Shown: positions 1 to 8,891 of the stretch, in pieces
Position numbering within the stretch: position 1 is the first letter of the stretch
How the letters are laid out: every line of letters starts with the position of its first letter
DNA from: CAIVPM01 sp964477265
GTDB taxonomy: Bacteria; Bacteroidota; Bacteroidia; Chitinophagales; Chitinophagaceae
DNA length: 64,000 nt
Reading direction: 5' to 3'
NCBI GenBank assembly: GCA_964477265.1
Contig: CAYZDJ010000006.1
Location: forward strand, 62,001 to 126,000
Program-made: the position numbers and the translations under genes
Notes under the pieces: model-generated
Database searches by the model: none
What the model was told of the DNA's origin: nothing
What the model saw: only the letters and a program-made list of their open reading frames with translations

Positions 1-2146
1 TTTTAATGCTGCTTATTGCAGGATTAGGGCTAATACTAAATCCATCCTTCCTGTTATTATCAATAGAAACTATTTTAGAATACAATATTTTATTGGCACT
101 ATAAACCTTTGCCCTGTAATATACTTTTTTCGTAGCATCAACATCATCAAACGTTAAGTAAGACTGCATTGCAGCAGTTTTACTTCTCAGGTTCATCTTA
201 TTAAACAATGCAAAATCAACACCATTAAAGCTTTTTTCAAGCTCCACTTTTTCTATGGCATCACTTGTTTCAATATTTACATTTATCAGGTTTTGAGTTT
301 GAGATTTGGTTGCAACAATATCAATATTATTTACAGGTAATGCTGCATTGTAAGTAATGGTTGCATTTGCCATAGTTCTGTTCAATGGATCAAAAGTCAA
401 ATTGTCTGGTGTAAATGGCAGGTTGTAAGTAATGGTATTGCTATTAACTGTTACCCCTACTCCATTACCAGCATAAACAACCTGGTTGGCAGCCTTGTGA
501 TATATAACAATTGTAGTATCCTGCGTGTTGCTGCTATTAGCAATTTTTATTACAACAGGCATAGGAAAAAAAGTTGAGGCTACACCATTGCTACCAGTAG
601 CAGTAACACTTTGTGTAAGCTTTATATTAATAGTGTTACCAACATTTCCCCATTCAACAGTATAGTCTGGTGCTCCTTTTTTAGCTGTCCATTCAGAAAA
701 AAAGCTTGTCATGTTTTCTCCAAACTGTGCTTCCATGTTTCGTTGCAGGTCGGCAGTGGTAGCACTTTTGTAGGCAAGCAATGGGTCGTTTAAATAACTT
801 TTGCAGCCAGCAAAAAACTTGTTATCGCCAAGCAGGCAACGCAACATAGCAGCCACCATGCAGCCACGTTCATACACAGCAGTTGTGTTACCATTTGTCC
901 AAATAGTACTTGAATTTGCAATATTTCCAACCAAGATGGGTGTATAATTATTGTTTCGTGCAGTACTCTTATTACTTGCCATTTTATTTACAGCACTAAT
1001 ACCAATGCTTGGTACAAACTCAAAAGCCAATGCTTCGCTGTAAGTTGCAAAACCCTCGGCAAGCCATAAATGTTGCCATGTTGCAAAAGTTATTTTATCG
1101 CCCCACCATTGGTGCCCAAGCTCGTGAGCTAATACAGTATTGCTTTGCATTTGCCCAGTACCTATGCCACTCATAGTTTGGTGCTCCATACCACCACCAA
1201 AACCAAACTCGTAATAGCCATGCTTTTCATTTGAAAAAGGATAATCGCCATACAAATTATTGAGTGCAGCAAACACAAGCTTGTTGTTATTCATCCTTAT
1301 TAAAATATTATTTTCTTCGGTTGCTGTTTTACCTGAAAACATATTTACAACAAAGGGAACATTGTTGCTGCCAACAGGCAATGTGCCTAAATAAAAATTT
1401 TTATATTTTGCAATGGAAATAGCAACAAGGTATGATGCAATTGGATAACGATGTTTAAATTTAAAGTTTCTGTTTGTGCCATCATCTGTACTGTCAACCA
1501 ACACACCATTAGCCGCAGCCCAAAATGTATTGGGAACAATTAATTCAATGTCTATCGAGTCAATTTTATCCTGCATATCTGCCTTGCAGGGCCACCAGTC
1601 TTTGTCTTCATAGCTTTCGCTTAAAGTATATATAAAATTATTGCCAGCAGCATCAGTTGCCCTTTGATACCCTTCCTTACTGCTAGTTGCAGCAGGTGGA
1701 ATGCCCTGGTAGGTTATTGTTACAGAATCTAAAGTGCCAATGGCAGCAATAGTTGCAGGCAATTGTATGTTAAGAATATCAGTATTGCCCGTTGAGGGAA
1801 AACTTACATTGCAATTGGTATTGTGATAACTTACAACAAGGCCTGAGTTATTAAATGAGGCATTGTTAAAATCGAAACTAATAGCAGACACATTTGTAGC
1901 AATAGTTTTAAAATATGTGGTTACAGTGCCAGTTAATGTTTTGCTGGCATCGTCAGGGCTGGCAGTCCAGGTGCAGCGATGATAGACAACATTAATATTA
2001 GCCCCAGTGCCAGTGTTGCCTGTTGATAAAATACCTACACCTTCGGTATGATAATGATTTCCTTCGTTATTATTTTGTGAAAAAGATACTGATTCAGATA
2101 ACAGCAAGACAATAACTGCAAACGAAAATCGAAAGAATAGTTTCAT
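1..2146 (-). CDS. M1-family metallopeptidase with T9SS sorting domain, 3' end beyond window
   Basis: Exported zinc aminopeptidase-like protein. Translation from the ATG at 2144-2146 is open to the window edge and gives a signal peptide (MKLFFRFSFAVIVLLLS) and an N-terminal beta domain. The catalytic core has HELGH at residues 341-345 and the third zinc ligand Glu364 in WLAEGFATYSEA, the HExxH-x18-E spacing of the M1 clan. The upstream substrate-binding motif reads GGMEH (residues 318-322), whereas classical M1 aminopeptidases have GxMEN. The last visible residues (FSISPNPAISSIK) start a T9SS type A C-terminal sorting domain, so export across the outer membrane is inferred. The gene is divergent from the M13 peptidase gene. 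Substrate unknown. Confidence 0.88.
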   Translation of the reverse strand, partial: MKLFFRFSFAVIVLLLSESVSFSQNNNEGNHYHTEGVGILSTGNTGTGANINVVYHRCTWTASPDDASKTLTGTVTTYFKTIATNVSAISFDFNNASFNNSGLVVSYHNTNCNVSFPSTGNTDILNIQLPATIAAIGTLDSVTITYQGIPPAATSSKEGYQRATDAAGNNFIYTLSESYEDKDWWPCKADMQDKIDSIDIELIVPNTFWAAANGVLVDSTDDGTNRNFKFKHRYPIASYLVAISIAKYKNFYLGTLPVGSNNVPFVVNMFSGKTATEENNILIRMNNNKLVFAALNNLYGDYPFSNEKHGYYEFGFGGGMEHQTMSGIGTGQMQSNTVLAHELGHQWWGDKITFATWQHLWLAEGFATYSEALAFEFVPSIGISAVNKMASNKSTARNNNYTPILVGNIANSSTIWTNGNTTAVYERGCMVAAMLRCLLGDNKFFAGCKSYLNDPLLAYKSATTADLQRNMEAQFGENMTSFFSEWTAKKGAPDYTVEWGNVGNTINIKLTQSVTATGSNGVASTFFPMPVVIKIANSSNTQDTTIVIYHKAANQVVYAGNGVGVTVNSNTITYNLPFTPDNLTFDPLNRTMANATITYNAALPVNNIDIVATKSQTQNLINVNIETSDAIEKVELEKSFNGVDFALFNKMNLRSKTAAMQSYLTFDDVDATKKVYYRAKVYSANKILYSKIVSIDNNRKDGFSISPNPAISSIK

Positions 2147-2274
2147 ATTTATTGCACAATAGAGGCAGTAAAATTAGCGATTATTATTTGCTTCATTAAA
2201 ATATTAAACCACTTATATATCTTTTTACAACCAATGCATCATTCTCATATTTTTATTGCCTAATACATTTTGTT

Positions 2275-4308
2275 ATGATAAAAAAATTGAACTGCCTAGT
2301 GTTTGCAGGCTTTATATGTACAAGTGCGTTTGCACAAAAAGCTCCACAAAAAACCAGCGACCCACTGGTTAGCAATATTGACAATACCGTGAAACCCGGT
2401 GATGACTTTTTTTTATATGCCAATGGAGGCTGGATAAAAACCAACAATATACCTGATGCAGAAGCTGCATGGGGCATTGGCAACTTAGTGCAGGAAGATA
2501 TTTATAAAAGGCTTATTGCCATTAATAAAAAAGCTGCAGCAACGCAGGCTGCAAAGGGCACTACCACGCAAAAGATTGGCGACTTTTGGAGTGCTGCCAT
2601 GAACACCAAAGCCATTAATACTGCCGGCATTAATCCATTAAAAAAAGACTTGAAGAAAATTGATGATGCAGCTTCGGTTGCAGAACTGATAAAGCTTTCG
2701 GCAGAGTTTGGTGCAAAAGGCTCAGGTACTTTTTTTGGAAGCTACATAGCCCAAGACGATATGAACAGCGAACAAATGGCTTTTCAATTAGGACAGGGTG
2801 GACTAGGAATGCCTAACAGAGATTATTATTTTAATACAGATGAAAAAACAGTTAAAGTTCAAAAGGCTTTTAAAGAATATGTAACAAAAATATTTATGCA
2901 ATTGGGCAACACACAAAGTGTAGCTACAGAAATGATGAGCGAAGTATATGCTTTTGAAACCAGGCTGGCAAAAGCTTCTCGCAAATTGGCAGATTTAAGA
3001 GACCCATATAAGAACTACAATAAAATGAGTTTTGATGCTCTGCAAAAATTAACCCCTGGATTAAACTGGAAAGATTTTTTAACGATTCAAGGTATTCCAA
3101 AATTGGATAGTGTTATTGTAAGTCAGCCAGAATTTTATACAGCATTAAATACAGAACTGCAATCAACTTCAATTAAAGTTTTAAAGAATTATATGAAGTA
3201 TAATTTGATTGCTGATTTTGCTGCATACTTAGATGACAATACCTATATGGATAAATTTATTTATTCGAGCAGCATGAGTGGTGCTAAAGAGCCAAGACCA
3301 CGCTGGAAAAGGGTTTTGGATGCACAGGAAGGTGCAATGGGTGAAGCTCTTGGACAACTTTTTGTGAAGGAGTATTTTAATGCAACTGCTAAAAAACGTT
3401 ATGAAAATTTAGTAGAAGAAATAAGGGATGCCTATAGAAACAGGATTGAAAAGCTGACTTGGATGAGTGATGATACTAAAGCCAAAGCCTTTGACAAGCT
3501 AAATAGAATTACCAAGAAAGTTGGTTATCCTGACAAGTGGAAAGACTTTAGTGCCATGCAAATTAGCAAGGCATCATTTGTAGAAAATATGCAGGCTGCC
3601 AATATGTGGTGGCATAAATACAGGGTAAATAAACTAAATAAACCTGTTGACAGGACAGAATGGGATATGACGCCTCAGACCTATAATGCTTACTACAACC
3701 CAAGCAATAATGAAATTGTTTTGCCTGCTGGCATATTTGCTATTCCTGGTAAAAAAGATGCAGAACTTGACGATGCTTTGGTTTATGGCTATGCTGCTGC
3801 AAGCACCATTGGACACGAGATTACACATGGCTTTGATGACCAAGGGAGACAATATGATGCAGCAGGAAACCTTACTGATTGGTGGACTACAAAAGATGGT
3901 GAGGAATTTAAACTGCGTGCAAAAAACATTATACAACAGTTTAATGAATTTATGCCTGTAGATACACTACACGTTAATGGCGATGCTACACAAGGTGAAA
4001 ACATTGCTGACTTAGGTGGGTTGCTTTTAGGCTTAGATGCCTTTAAGAAAACAGAAGCATATAAAAGTGGTAAGTTAATTAATGGACAAACACCTTTACA
4101 GCGTTATTTTTTAGGCTATGCCTATAGCTGGTTGTACCAGGCCAGAAAAGAAAGATTGGCAAACCAGGTAAAAACTGATGTGCATAGCCCTGCTAAAGAA
4201 AGGATAAATGGACCTGTAGTAAACCTGCAAGAATTTTATGATGCTTTTGGTATAAAACCTACAGATAAAATGTACAGGGATGAAAAGTTGAGGGTGAGTA
4301 TTTGGTAA
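2275..4308 (+). CDS. pepO: M13-family (neprilysin/PepO-like) zinc endopeptidase
   Basis: Exported endopeptidase of the M13 family, 677 residues, the usual family length. A signal peptide (about residues 1-20, ending CTSAFAQ) is followed by the helical M13 N-terminal domain (VKPGDDFFLYANGGW) and the catalytic C-terminal domain. HEITH is at residues 514-518, and ENIADLGG supplies the third ligand Glu575. NAYYNPSNNEIVLPAGI is the substrate-binding strand motif, and the chain ends in the family C-terminal Trp. It probably cleaves peptides in the periplasm or at the cell surface. The start ATG directly precedes the signal peptide. A small secreted protein gene follows 22 bases downstream, probably cotranscribed. 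Confidence 0.93.
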   Translation: MIKKLNCLVFAGFICTSAFAQKAPQKTSDPLVSNIDNTVKPGDDFFLYANGGWIKTNNIPDAEAAWGIGNLVQEDIYKRLIAINKKAAATQAAKGTTTQKIGDFWSAAMNTKAINTAGINPLKKDLKKIDDAASVAELIKLSAEFGAKGSGTFFGSYIAQDDMNSEQMAFQLGQGGLGMPNRDYYFNTDEKTVKVQKAFKEYVTKIFMQLGNTQSVATEMMSEVYAFETRLAKASRKLADLRDPYKNYNKMSFDALQKLTPGLNWKDFLTIQGIPKLDSVIVSQPEFYTALNTELQSTSIKVLKNYMKYNLIADFAAYLDDNTYMDKFIYSSSMSGAKEPRPRWKRVLDAQEGAMGEALGQLFVKEYFNATAKKRYENLVEEIRDAYRNRIEKLTWMSDDTKAKAFDKLNRITKKVGYPDKWKDFSAMQISKASFVENMQAANMWWHKYRVNKLNKPVDRTEWDMTPQTYNAYYNPSNNEIVLPAGIFAIPGKKDAELDDALVYGYAAASTIGHEITHGFDDQGRQYDAAGNLTDWWTTKDGEEFKLRAKNIIQQFNEFMPVDTLHVNGDATQGENIADLGGLLLGLDAFKKTEAYKSGKLINGQTPLQRYFLGYAYSWLYQARKERLANQVKTDVHSPAKERINGPVVNLQEFYDAFGIKPTDKMYRDEKLRVSIW

Positions 4309-4330
4309 TTGGTCTTTTGAATTAAGTTGT

Positions 4331-4654
4331 ATGAGAATTACTTTAACTATAGCATTTGTATTAATTCAGTTGTTGTGTTTTTCACAACAAAAAGATTCTT
4401 TAAACAACAATGTAGCTTTTACAGCTAAGTTTAATGTTAATGAAAATGCAGGCAAAGGCAACGTATATTATTTGAATAATTATGTTGTACATATTAATTG
4501 GAAGAAAGCACAAATGCTTAATGGAAAAACAATAAAAATATCTGGAGATGTAACTTTAATAAAAGGCTTACCAAATGATGGAATTATAAGACAAGGCAGT
4601 GCGAATGATACAAAGCATATTTTAAAGCCTAAGATAAAAATTATTGAAGAGTAG
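4331..4654 (+). CDS. small exported protein of unknown function
   Basis: 107-residue protein with a clear signal peptide (MRITLTIAFVLIQLLCFSQ) and a short, soluble, lysine-rich mature part (about 88 residues) without cysteines. I recognise no domain. It lies 22 bases after the M13 peptidase gene and just before a strong hairpin terminator, so it is probably the last gene of that transcript. The mature part contains beta-strand-like segments (NVYYLNNYVVHINWKK, LNGKTIKISGDVTLIKG), suggesting a small beta-rich periplasmic protein. This is inference from composition only. Confidence 0.7.
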   Translation: MRITLTIAFVLIQLLCFSQQKDSLNNNVAFTAKFNVNENAGKGNVYYLNNYVVHINWKKAQMLNGKTIKISGDVTLIKGLPNDGIIRQGSANDTKHILKPKIKIIEE

Positions 4655-4662
4655 TCACAATT

Positions 4663-4700
4663 AAAAAAGCCTTGAAGTTTTAAAACTTCAAGGCTTTTTT
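4663..4700. terminator. perfect 38-nt palindrome, bidirectional terminator
   Basis: A perfect palindrome: an A6 run, GCCTTGAAGTTTT and its exact reverse complement, ending in T6. It folds into a stem of about 17 bp with a T-run on either strand. It sits between the convergent small exported gene (+) and asd (-) and should terminate both. Confidence 0.85.
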
Positions 4701-4719
4701 AATTTAGTTTATTATTAAA

Positions 4720-5709
4720 TTACAACAACCCATTTTCCATCATATACTCTGCAATTTGCACAGCATTTGTTGCTGCACCTTTACGCAGGTTATCGCTTAC
4801 AACCCACATGTTTAAAGTGTTTGACTGTGTTTCATCTCTACGCAACCTGCCCACAAAAACTTCATCACGCTCGTGTGCATTCATTGGCATTGGGTAAATA
4901 AAATTGGCAATATCATCTTCTACAATAATGCCTTTGCTTGCTGCCAAAAGTTGTTTCACTTCGTTCAGGTCAAAATCATTTTCAAACTCTACATTCACGC
5001 TTTCACTGTGTCCACCCATTACAGGAATACGAACAGTTGTAGCTGTAACTTTTATAGAATCATCACCCATAATTTTACAGGTTTCTTTCACCATTTTCAT
5101 TTCTTCCTTAGTATAGCCATTCTCTGTAAACACGTCTATTTGTGGTATTACGTTCAGGTCAATTCTGTATTTATAAGCCATATCTCCATTAACATTATTC
5201 CTTTCATTCATTAATTGGTCAACAGCTTTTTTGCCAGTGCCAGTAACACTTTGATATGTGCTTACCACAACCCTTTTTATTTTATATTTTTTATGCAAAG
5301 GCTGCAATGCAACAACCATCTGTATTGTAGAACAATTAGGATTTGCAATAATGAAATCATCTTTAGTTAAAACATTTGCATTCACTTCTGGTACAACCAA
5401 CTTTTTTGTTACATCCATTCTCCATGCACTGCTGTTGTCAATTACTTTAATGCCAGCTTCCGCAAACTTTGGTGCCCATTCTTTTGAAGTATCTCCACCT
5501 GCTGAAAATATTGCTACTGCTGGCTTTGCAGCAATTCCATCCTGCATACTTACTACTTTATACAGCTTGCCTTTAAACTCAACTTCTTTACCTACACTAC
5601 GTTCACTTGCCACAGGTATTAATTCTGTTACAGGAAAATTTCTTTCTGTTAAAACCTGCAACATTTTGCTGCCTACCAAACCTGTTGCACCTACTACTGC
5701 TACTTTCAT
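4720..5709 (-). CDS. asd: aspartate-semialdehyde dehydrogenase
   Basis: Reduces aspartyl phosphate to aspartate semialdehyde with NADPH, the branch step to lysine/diaminopimelate, threonine and methionine. It is 329 residues. The N-terminal Rossmann motif GATGLVG is at residues 7-13 and the catalytic Cys126 is in NPNCSTIQ. SVTGTGKKAVDQL and GGHSESVNVEFE belong to the dimerisation/catalytic domain. Its product feeds diaminopimelate synthesis, in line with the diaminopimelate-type MurE encoded in the same window. The start ATG is supported by the MKVAVVGATG opening. The leader carries a CCCTAAAGGG repeat and there is a -7 box about 56 bases upstream of the start. Confidence 0.97.
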   Translation of the reverse strand: MKVAVVGATGLVGSKMLQVLTERNFPVTELIPVASERSVGKEVEFKGKLYKVVSMQDGIAAKPAVAIFSAGGDTSKEWAPKFAEAGIKVIDNSSAWRMDVTKKLVVPEVNANVLTKDDFIIANPNCSTIQMVVALQPLHKKYKIKRVVVSTYQSVTGTGKKAVDQLMNERNNVNGDMAYKYRIDLNVIPQIDVFTENGYTKEEMKMVKETCKIMGDDSIKVTATTVRIPVMGGHSESVNVEFENDFDLNEVKQLLAASKGIIVEDDIANFIYPMPMNAHERDEVFVGRLRRDETQSNTLNMWVVSDNLRKGAATNAVQIAEYMMENGLL

Positions 5710-5717
5710 TATTGTTG

Positions 5718-5740
5718 ACCCTCCTATCCCTAAAGGGAAA
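5718..5740. repeat. CCCTAAAGGG-family palindromic repeat in the asd leader
   Basis: Contains CCCTCCTATCCCTAAAGGG, a variant of the CCCC-TAA-CCCCTAAAGGGG repeat found at four places in the window. It lies between the putative asd promoter and the asd ATG. On the asd strand it gives an AGGAGGG string 7 bases upstream of the start, which may be coincidental because this phylum rarely uses Shine-Dalgarno pairing. Confidence 0.6.
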
Positions 5741-5764
5741 TTTTTATGTGATGAATTAATGAGG

Positions 5765-5772
5765 CAAATATA
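5765..5772 (-). promoter_or_regulatory. putative -7 promoter box for asd
   Basis: TATATTTG on the minus strand matches the Bacteroidota sigma-A -7 consensus TAnnTTTG. Transcription would start near 5758. No convincing -33 TTTG was found at the usual distance. Confidence 0.45.
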
Positions 5773-5833
5773 TACGTGAAGAATACTTTATTGAATGTTA
5801 CATAGCACAAAATTAACAAACGATTTCGAGTAA

Positions 5834-7672
5834 TTAACTAATGTCAAGTTTTAATGTTTCCTTTAGCAGCCTTACCATTGGATAAAGAGAAGCAATGTAC
5901 TCATACCTTTCCCTTGAATTAGTAAACCTTGGTGCTTCAATTTCTATTGCATCACTTTCATCAACCTCAAACTGCACCTGAATTGCAGGGTTATTGAATG
6001 TAGTTTTAATAAGGTTTAAAAATTCAGATTTTTCTTGCTCAATGGTTTTAATAGCTGTTAAAGTAGGGCAGCTCATTTTAAAATTTATTTCATCAACCAC
6101 TTCTACAAAAGCGAGCTTAAAATTGTTTACAGTTGTTAGTTTGCCTTGTCGTGTGTTAAGTGTATTAATGAATTCAGCAATTACATTTCTAAGCCTGTTA
6201 ATCTCTAAAATATCCGCCTCTTTTATTTCTTCAACAATATATTTATTACCTGCTTTCTGTTTTAAAATATCAAGCAACTTAGCACCGCTGTTTATCGTTT
6301 GTGGTTTATCGTTTGTGACTGTTTGGAGTTTGGGGTTTGGAGTTGAAGTGCTAAATTGTTGAAGTGTTCTATTATCAAATTGCGGTTCTTCCACTTTTGA
6401 ACTTTGAACCTTAACATCACTTTCAATTTTTAAAACTGCACCCTGCGAAACTATTTTTTGTTCCCCTTTAGGGGTTAGGGGTTGACCTATTGATTTTATT
6501 GGCTTGTAGCTAATGACTACACCATTATCAATTCGCTTTTTTTTTACAAGCTGTCCATTATCTACACTTAAATCAATTGCTTGTTGCAAAAAATTTAATT
6601 TGATTAATGCAAACTCGATATGCAGTTTTTTATTGCGAGCCATTTTATAACCCAACTCTGCATCATTTAAAATATTTAATGCAGCTACCAAAAAACTTGC
6701 ATTGGTTGTAGTGGCAGTGGCAAAATATTTTTCCTGCATACCTTCCACCACATCCAGTAACTGTGCAGCTTTGGGGTCTTTGCACACCAATATATTCCTT
6801 AAAAATTCTGCAAAGCCATTCAGTACAGTGTCACCTTCAAAACCCTTGCTATTAATTTCATTATACAACAATAATGCACTTGCTAAATCTTGTTGCTGCA
6901 AAGAAGTAAGCAACTTAAAATAATAATCGTGGTCAAGTATGTTAAGATTATCAATTGTGTTTTGATAGTTTACTTCTCCATTGGTAAAGCTTACTATTTT
7001 GTCTAAAATACTTAAAGCATCACGCATGCAACCTTCACTTTTTTGTGCAATTATTTGCAGCGATGCCTTGTCTGCTTTAATATGTTCTTTATCTACAATT
7101 TCTTGTAAATGTTGTGCAGTATCGTTGTTGGTTATTCTTTTAAAATCGAATATCTGGCAACGAGATAAAATGGTTGGAAGTATCTTATGCTTTTCGGTTG
7201 TTGCCAAAATAAAAATGGCGTAAGATGGTGGCTCTTCAAGGGTTTTAAGAAAAGCATTGAATGCACTTGTACTTAACATGTGCACCTCATCCACTATATA
7301 AATTTTATATTTTCCTGCCTGTGGTGCAAAGCGAACCTGCTCTACTAAATTCCTGATATCATCAACACTATTATTGCTGGCAGCATCAAGTTCATGAATA
7401 TTTAAGCTGGCCCCATCATTAAAACTTTTGCAACTGCTGCAAGTATCACAAGCTTCACCATCTGGCTGCAGGTTAAGGCAGTTAATGGTTTTAGCCAAAA
7501 TTCTTGCACAGGTTGTTTTGCCTACTCCACGTGGGCCACAAAATAAAAAAGCATGTGCTAACTGGTTATTCTTTATAGCATTTTTTAGAGTGGTAGTAAT
7601 ATGAGATTGACCAATAACAGTATCAAATGTTTGGGGACGGTACTTACGAGCAGAAACAATAAACTTATCCAT
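5834..7672 (-). CDS. dnaX: DNA polymerase III subunit gamma/tau
   Basis: Clamp-loader ATPase that loads the beta clamp and organises the replisome. It is 612 residues. The N-terminal AAA+ module has Walker A GPRGVGKT (46-53), a zinc module with Cys65/75/78/81, Walker B IYIVDEVHML (124-133) and the SRC arginine-finger motif ILSRCQ. The conserved N-terminus MDKFIVSARKYRPQTFD fixes the start. Residues about 385-465 form a low-complexity linker before a C-terminal domain. Part of this linker is encoded by a CCCCTTTAGGGG repeat and by other repeated words (see findings). No programmed frameshift slippery site was evident to me, so a separate gamma form is not claimed. Confidence 0.96.
   Translation of the reverse strand: MDKFIVSARKYRPQTFDTVIGQSHITTTLKNAIKNNQLAHAFLFCGPRGVGKTTCARILAKTINCLNLQPDGEACDTCSSCKSFNDGASLNIHELDAASNNSVDDIRNLVEQVRFAPQAGKYKIYIVDEVHMLSTSAFNAFLKTLEEPPSYAIFILATTEKHKILPTILSRCQIFDFKRITNNDTAQHLQEIVDKEHIKADKASLQIIAQKSEGCMRDALSILDKIVSFTNGEVNYQNTIDNLNILDHDYYFKLLTSLQQQDLASALLLYNEINSKGFEGDTVLNGFAEFLRNILVCKDPKAAQLLDVVEGMQEKYFATATTTNASFLVAALNILNDAELGYKMARNKKLHIEFALIKLNFLQQAIDLSVDNGQLVKKKRIDNGVVISYKPIKSIGQPLTPKGEQKIVSQGAVLKIESDVKVQSSKVEEPQFDNRTLQQFSTSTPNPKLQTVTNDKPQTINSGAKLLDILKQKAGNKYIVEEIKEADILEINRLRNVIAEFINTLNTRQGKLTTVNNFKLAFVEVVDEINFKMSCPTLTAIKTIEQEKSEFLNLIKTTFNNPAIQVQFEVDESDAIEIEAPRFTNSRERYEYIASLYPMVRLLKETLKLDIS
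6461..6484. repeat. CCCCTTTAGGGGTTAGGGG repeat inside dnaX
   Basis: A full copy of the repeat family otherwise seen next to start codons, here in frame inside dnaX and encoding PLTPKGEQ (about residues 397-404). It is GC-rich compared with its surroundings and lies in the variable linker. Confidence 0.75.
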
Positions 7673-7702
7673 ACAAGTTGCAAGATAAGGGCAAAAGATA
7701 TT

Positions 7703-7731
7703 TTTGAATTACGATTTTTGAATTACGATTT
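7703..7731. repeat. tandem TTTGAATTACGATTT repeat
   Basis: Two adjacent copies of TTTGAATTACGATTT in the gap between dnaX and the ferritin-like gene. Member of the ATTTACGATTT family that also occurs at 23.04-23.17, 27.64-28.07 and 50.34-50.40 kb, where inverted partners are present; only one orientation is present here. Confidence 0.6.
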
Positions 7732-7766
7732 ATTTGTGTAAAACTTTCTTTCAATTTTCTCTTTCA

Positions 7767-8333
7767 TCAATCTTTTTTACAATAAACCCCACTTTCCTCA
7801 ACAGGATATTTCTTATCCAAATCAACATTATTAAAACTTTTTCTATTGCCCCAGCTAAATATTTTTTCAAAAAAAGGCAACAGCTTATTGCTTTTTATTT
7901 TACTTAAAAAATATACTTCATGCTCCTTTTCCTTCATTCCCATTTCATACAATATTTCATCGTGTTTTGTTATGCCTAAACTATTAAAATATTGTTTCAT
8001 TATAAAGTATTCGCACACATTGCCACTCTCTAAACTTCCTGCAAAATAAAATGGCATAAACCAGCCAATAACGAAACAGCTTGCACTTATGGTTTTGCCA
8101 ATAACAGCAAACTTTATTTCGTACCATTTGTTAATGGCAATATCATATTGCTGCATAATATGCAACACTTCTTTTCTATGGTTCCATTCATCAATTTCTA
8201 TCTGGCGTATAAGTTTTTTTTCTTCCAAATCCTTTACAGATGCAGCATGTCCCTGATACGCATAAGATGCAGCTTTCTCTGCACTATATGCTTTTTGCAA
8301 AGATTTTATTAAGGCTTTATGTTGTAATTTCAT
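7767..8333 (-). CDS. ferritin-like di-iron protein, demethoxyubiquinone-hydroxylase (COQ7)-like
   Basis: About 188 residues from the ATG at 8331-8333. Two half-repeats of helices carry di-iron ligand patterns: a Glu in YSAEKAASYAYQGHA followed by EIDEWNH (ExxH), then a Glu in NVCEYF followed by EKEHE (ExxH). This is the layout of COQ7-type ferritin-like hydroxylases. A hydrophobic stretch (IGKTISASCFVIGWFMPFYFAG) is consistent with membrane association. An upstream GTG at 8360 would overlap the carbonic-anhydrase-like gene by 17 bases, and the ATG avoids this. Bacteroidota normally use menaquinone, so a ubiquinone substrate is doubtful; the substrate is unknown. Confidence 0.7.
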   Translation of the reverse strand: MKLQHKALIKSLQKAYSAEKAASYAYQGHAASVKDLEEKKLIRQIEIDEWNHRKEVLHIMQQYDIAINKWYEIKFAVIGKTISASCFVIGWFMPFYFAGSLESGNVCEYFIMKQYFNSLGITKHDEILYEMGMKEKEHEVYFLSKIKSNKLLPFFEKIFSWGNRKSFNNVDLDKKYPVEESGVYCKKD

Positions 8334-8343
8334 TTTGTAATAA

Positions 8344-8856
8344 CTATTTAAACCAACCACTATACATTACATAGTTATTAGCAATTCTATTAATTTCACC
8401 ATTTATTAATTCCTGTGAAATATCCTTTACTTTTTTTGCTGGTACACCTGCATAAATACTTCCTGCCTCAACAATTGTATTTTCTAAAACCACAGCACCA
8501 GCAGCTATTATACTATTGCTGTTTACCACACAACCATCCATTACAATAGCACCCATTCCTATTAAAACATTATCGTGCAAAATGCAGCCATGCACCAATG
8601 CATTATGACCAATAGAAACATTGTTGCCAATTGTTGTTGCATGTTTTTGATAAGTGCAATGTATAACTGCACCATCCTGCACATTTACTTTATCGCCCAT
8701 TGCAATGCTGTTTACATCGCCACGCACCACAGCATTAAACCAAAAACTACAGTTGCTGCCAGTAGTTACATTGCCCACTATTGTTGCATTTGGGGCTATA
8801 AAATTATCTTTGCCAAACTTTGGCGAAACATTGTTTACAGGTAAAATAACAGGCAT
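8344..8856 (-). CDS. gamma-carbonic-anhydrase-like hexapeptide-repeat protein
   Basis: 170 residues forming a left-handed beta helix of hexapeptide repeats. The three metal-binding histidines expected for the gamma class are visible as His66, His84 and His89 (GAVIHCTY and SIGHNALVH), with the class Arg/Asp in VVRGDVNSI. It is the YrdA/PaaY type of small cytoplasmic trimer; members either hydrate CO2 or have unproven activity. The gene is transcribed ahead of the ferritin-like gene, with 10 bases between its stop and the next ATG. A TACATTTG -7 box lies 16-23 bases upstream of its ATG. Confidence 0.88.
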   Translation of the reverse strand: MPVILPVNNVSPKFGKDNFIAPNATIVGNVTTGSNCSFWFNAVVRGDVNSIAMGDKVNVQDGAVIHCTYQKHATTIGNNVSIGHNALVHGCILHDNVLIGMGAIVMDGCVVNSNSIIAAGAVVLENTIVEAGSIYAGVPAKKVKDISQELINGEINRIANNYVMYSGWFK

Positions 8857-8871
8857 AAATTTTTATTTATA

Positions 8872-8879
8872 CAAATGTA
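8872..8879 (-). promoter_or_regulatory. putative -7 promoter box for the gamma-CA gene
   Basis: TACATTTG on the minus strand is a perfect TAnnTTTG match. The inferred start of transcription is about 10 bases upstream of the ATG, giving a very short leader. Confidence 0.5.
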
Positions 8880-8891
8880 AAGAGTGCATTA

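Noticed and set aside
1170..1190. GGMEH in place of GxMEN in the M1 peptidase as evidence of lost activity
   Set aside because: The zinc site (HExxH and Glu364) is complete, and I believe this variant occurs in other T9SS-exported M1-like proteins, so loss of activity cannot be claimed.
4663..4700. 38-base perfect palindrome as a regulator binding site or mobile repeat
   Set aside because: It is flanked by A6 and T6 and sits between convergent genes, which is fully explained by a bidirectional terminator.
6702..6923. Plus-strand ORF within dnaX
   Set aside because: Shadow frame of a conserved gene; low-complexity translation with no family resemblance. The same applies to the other opposite-strand ORFs inside the dcw, efflux and peptidase genes.
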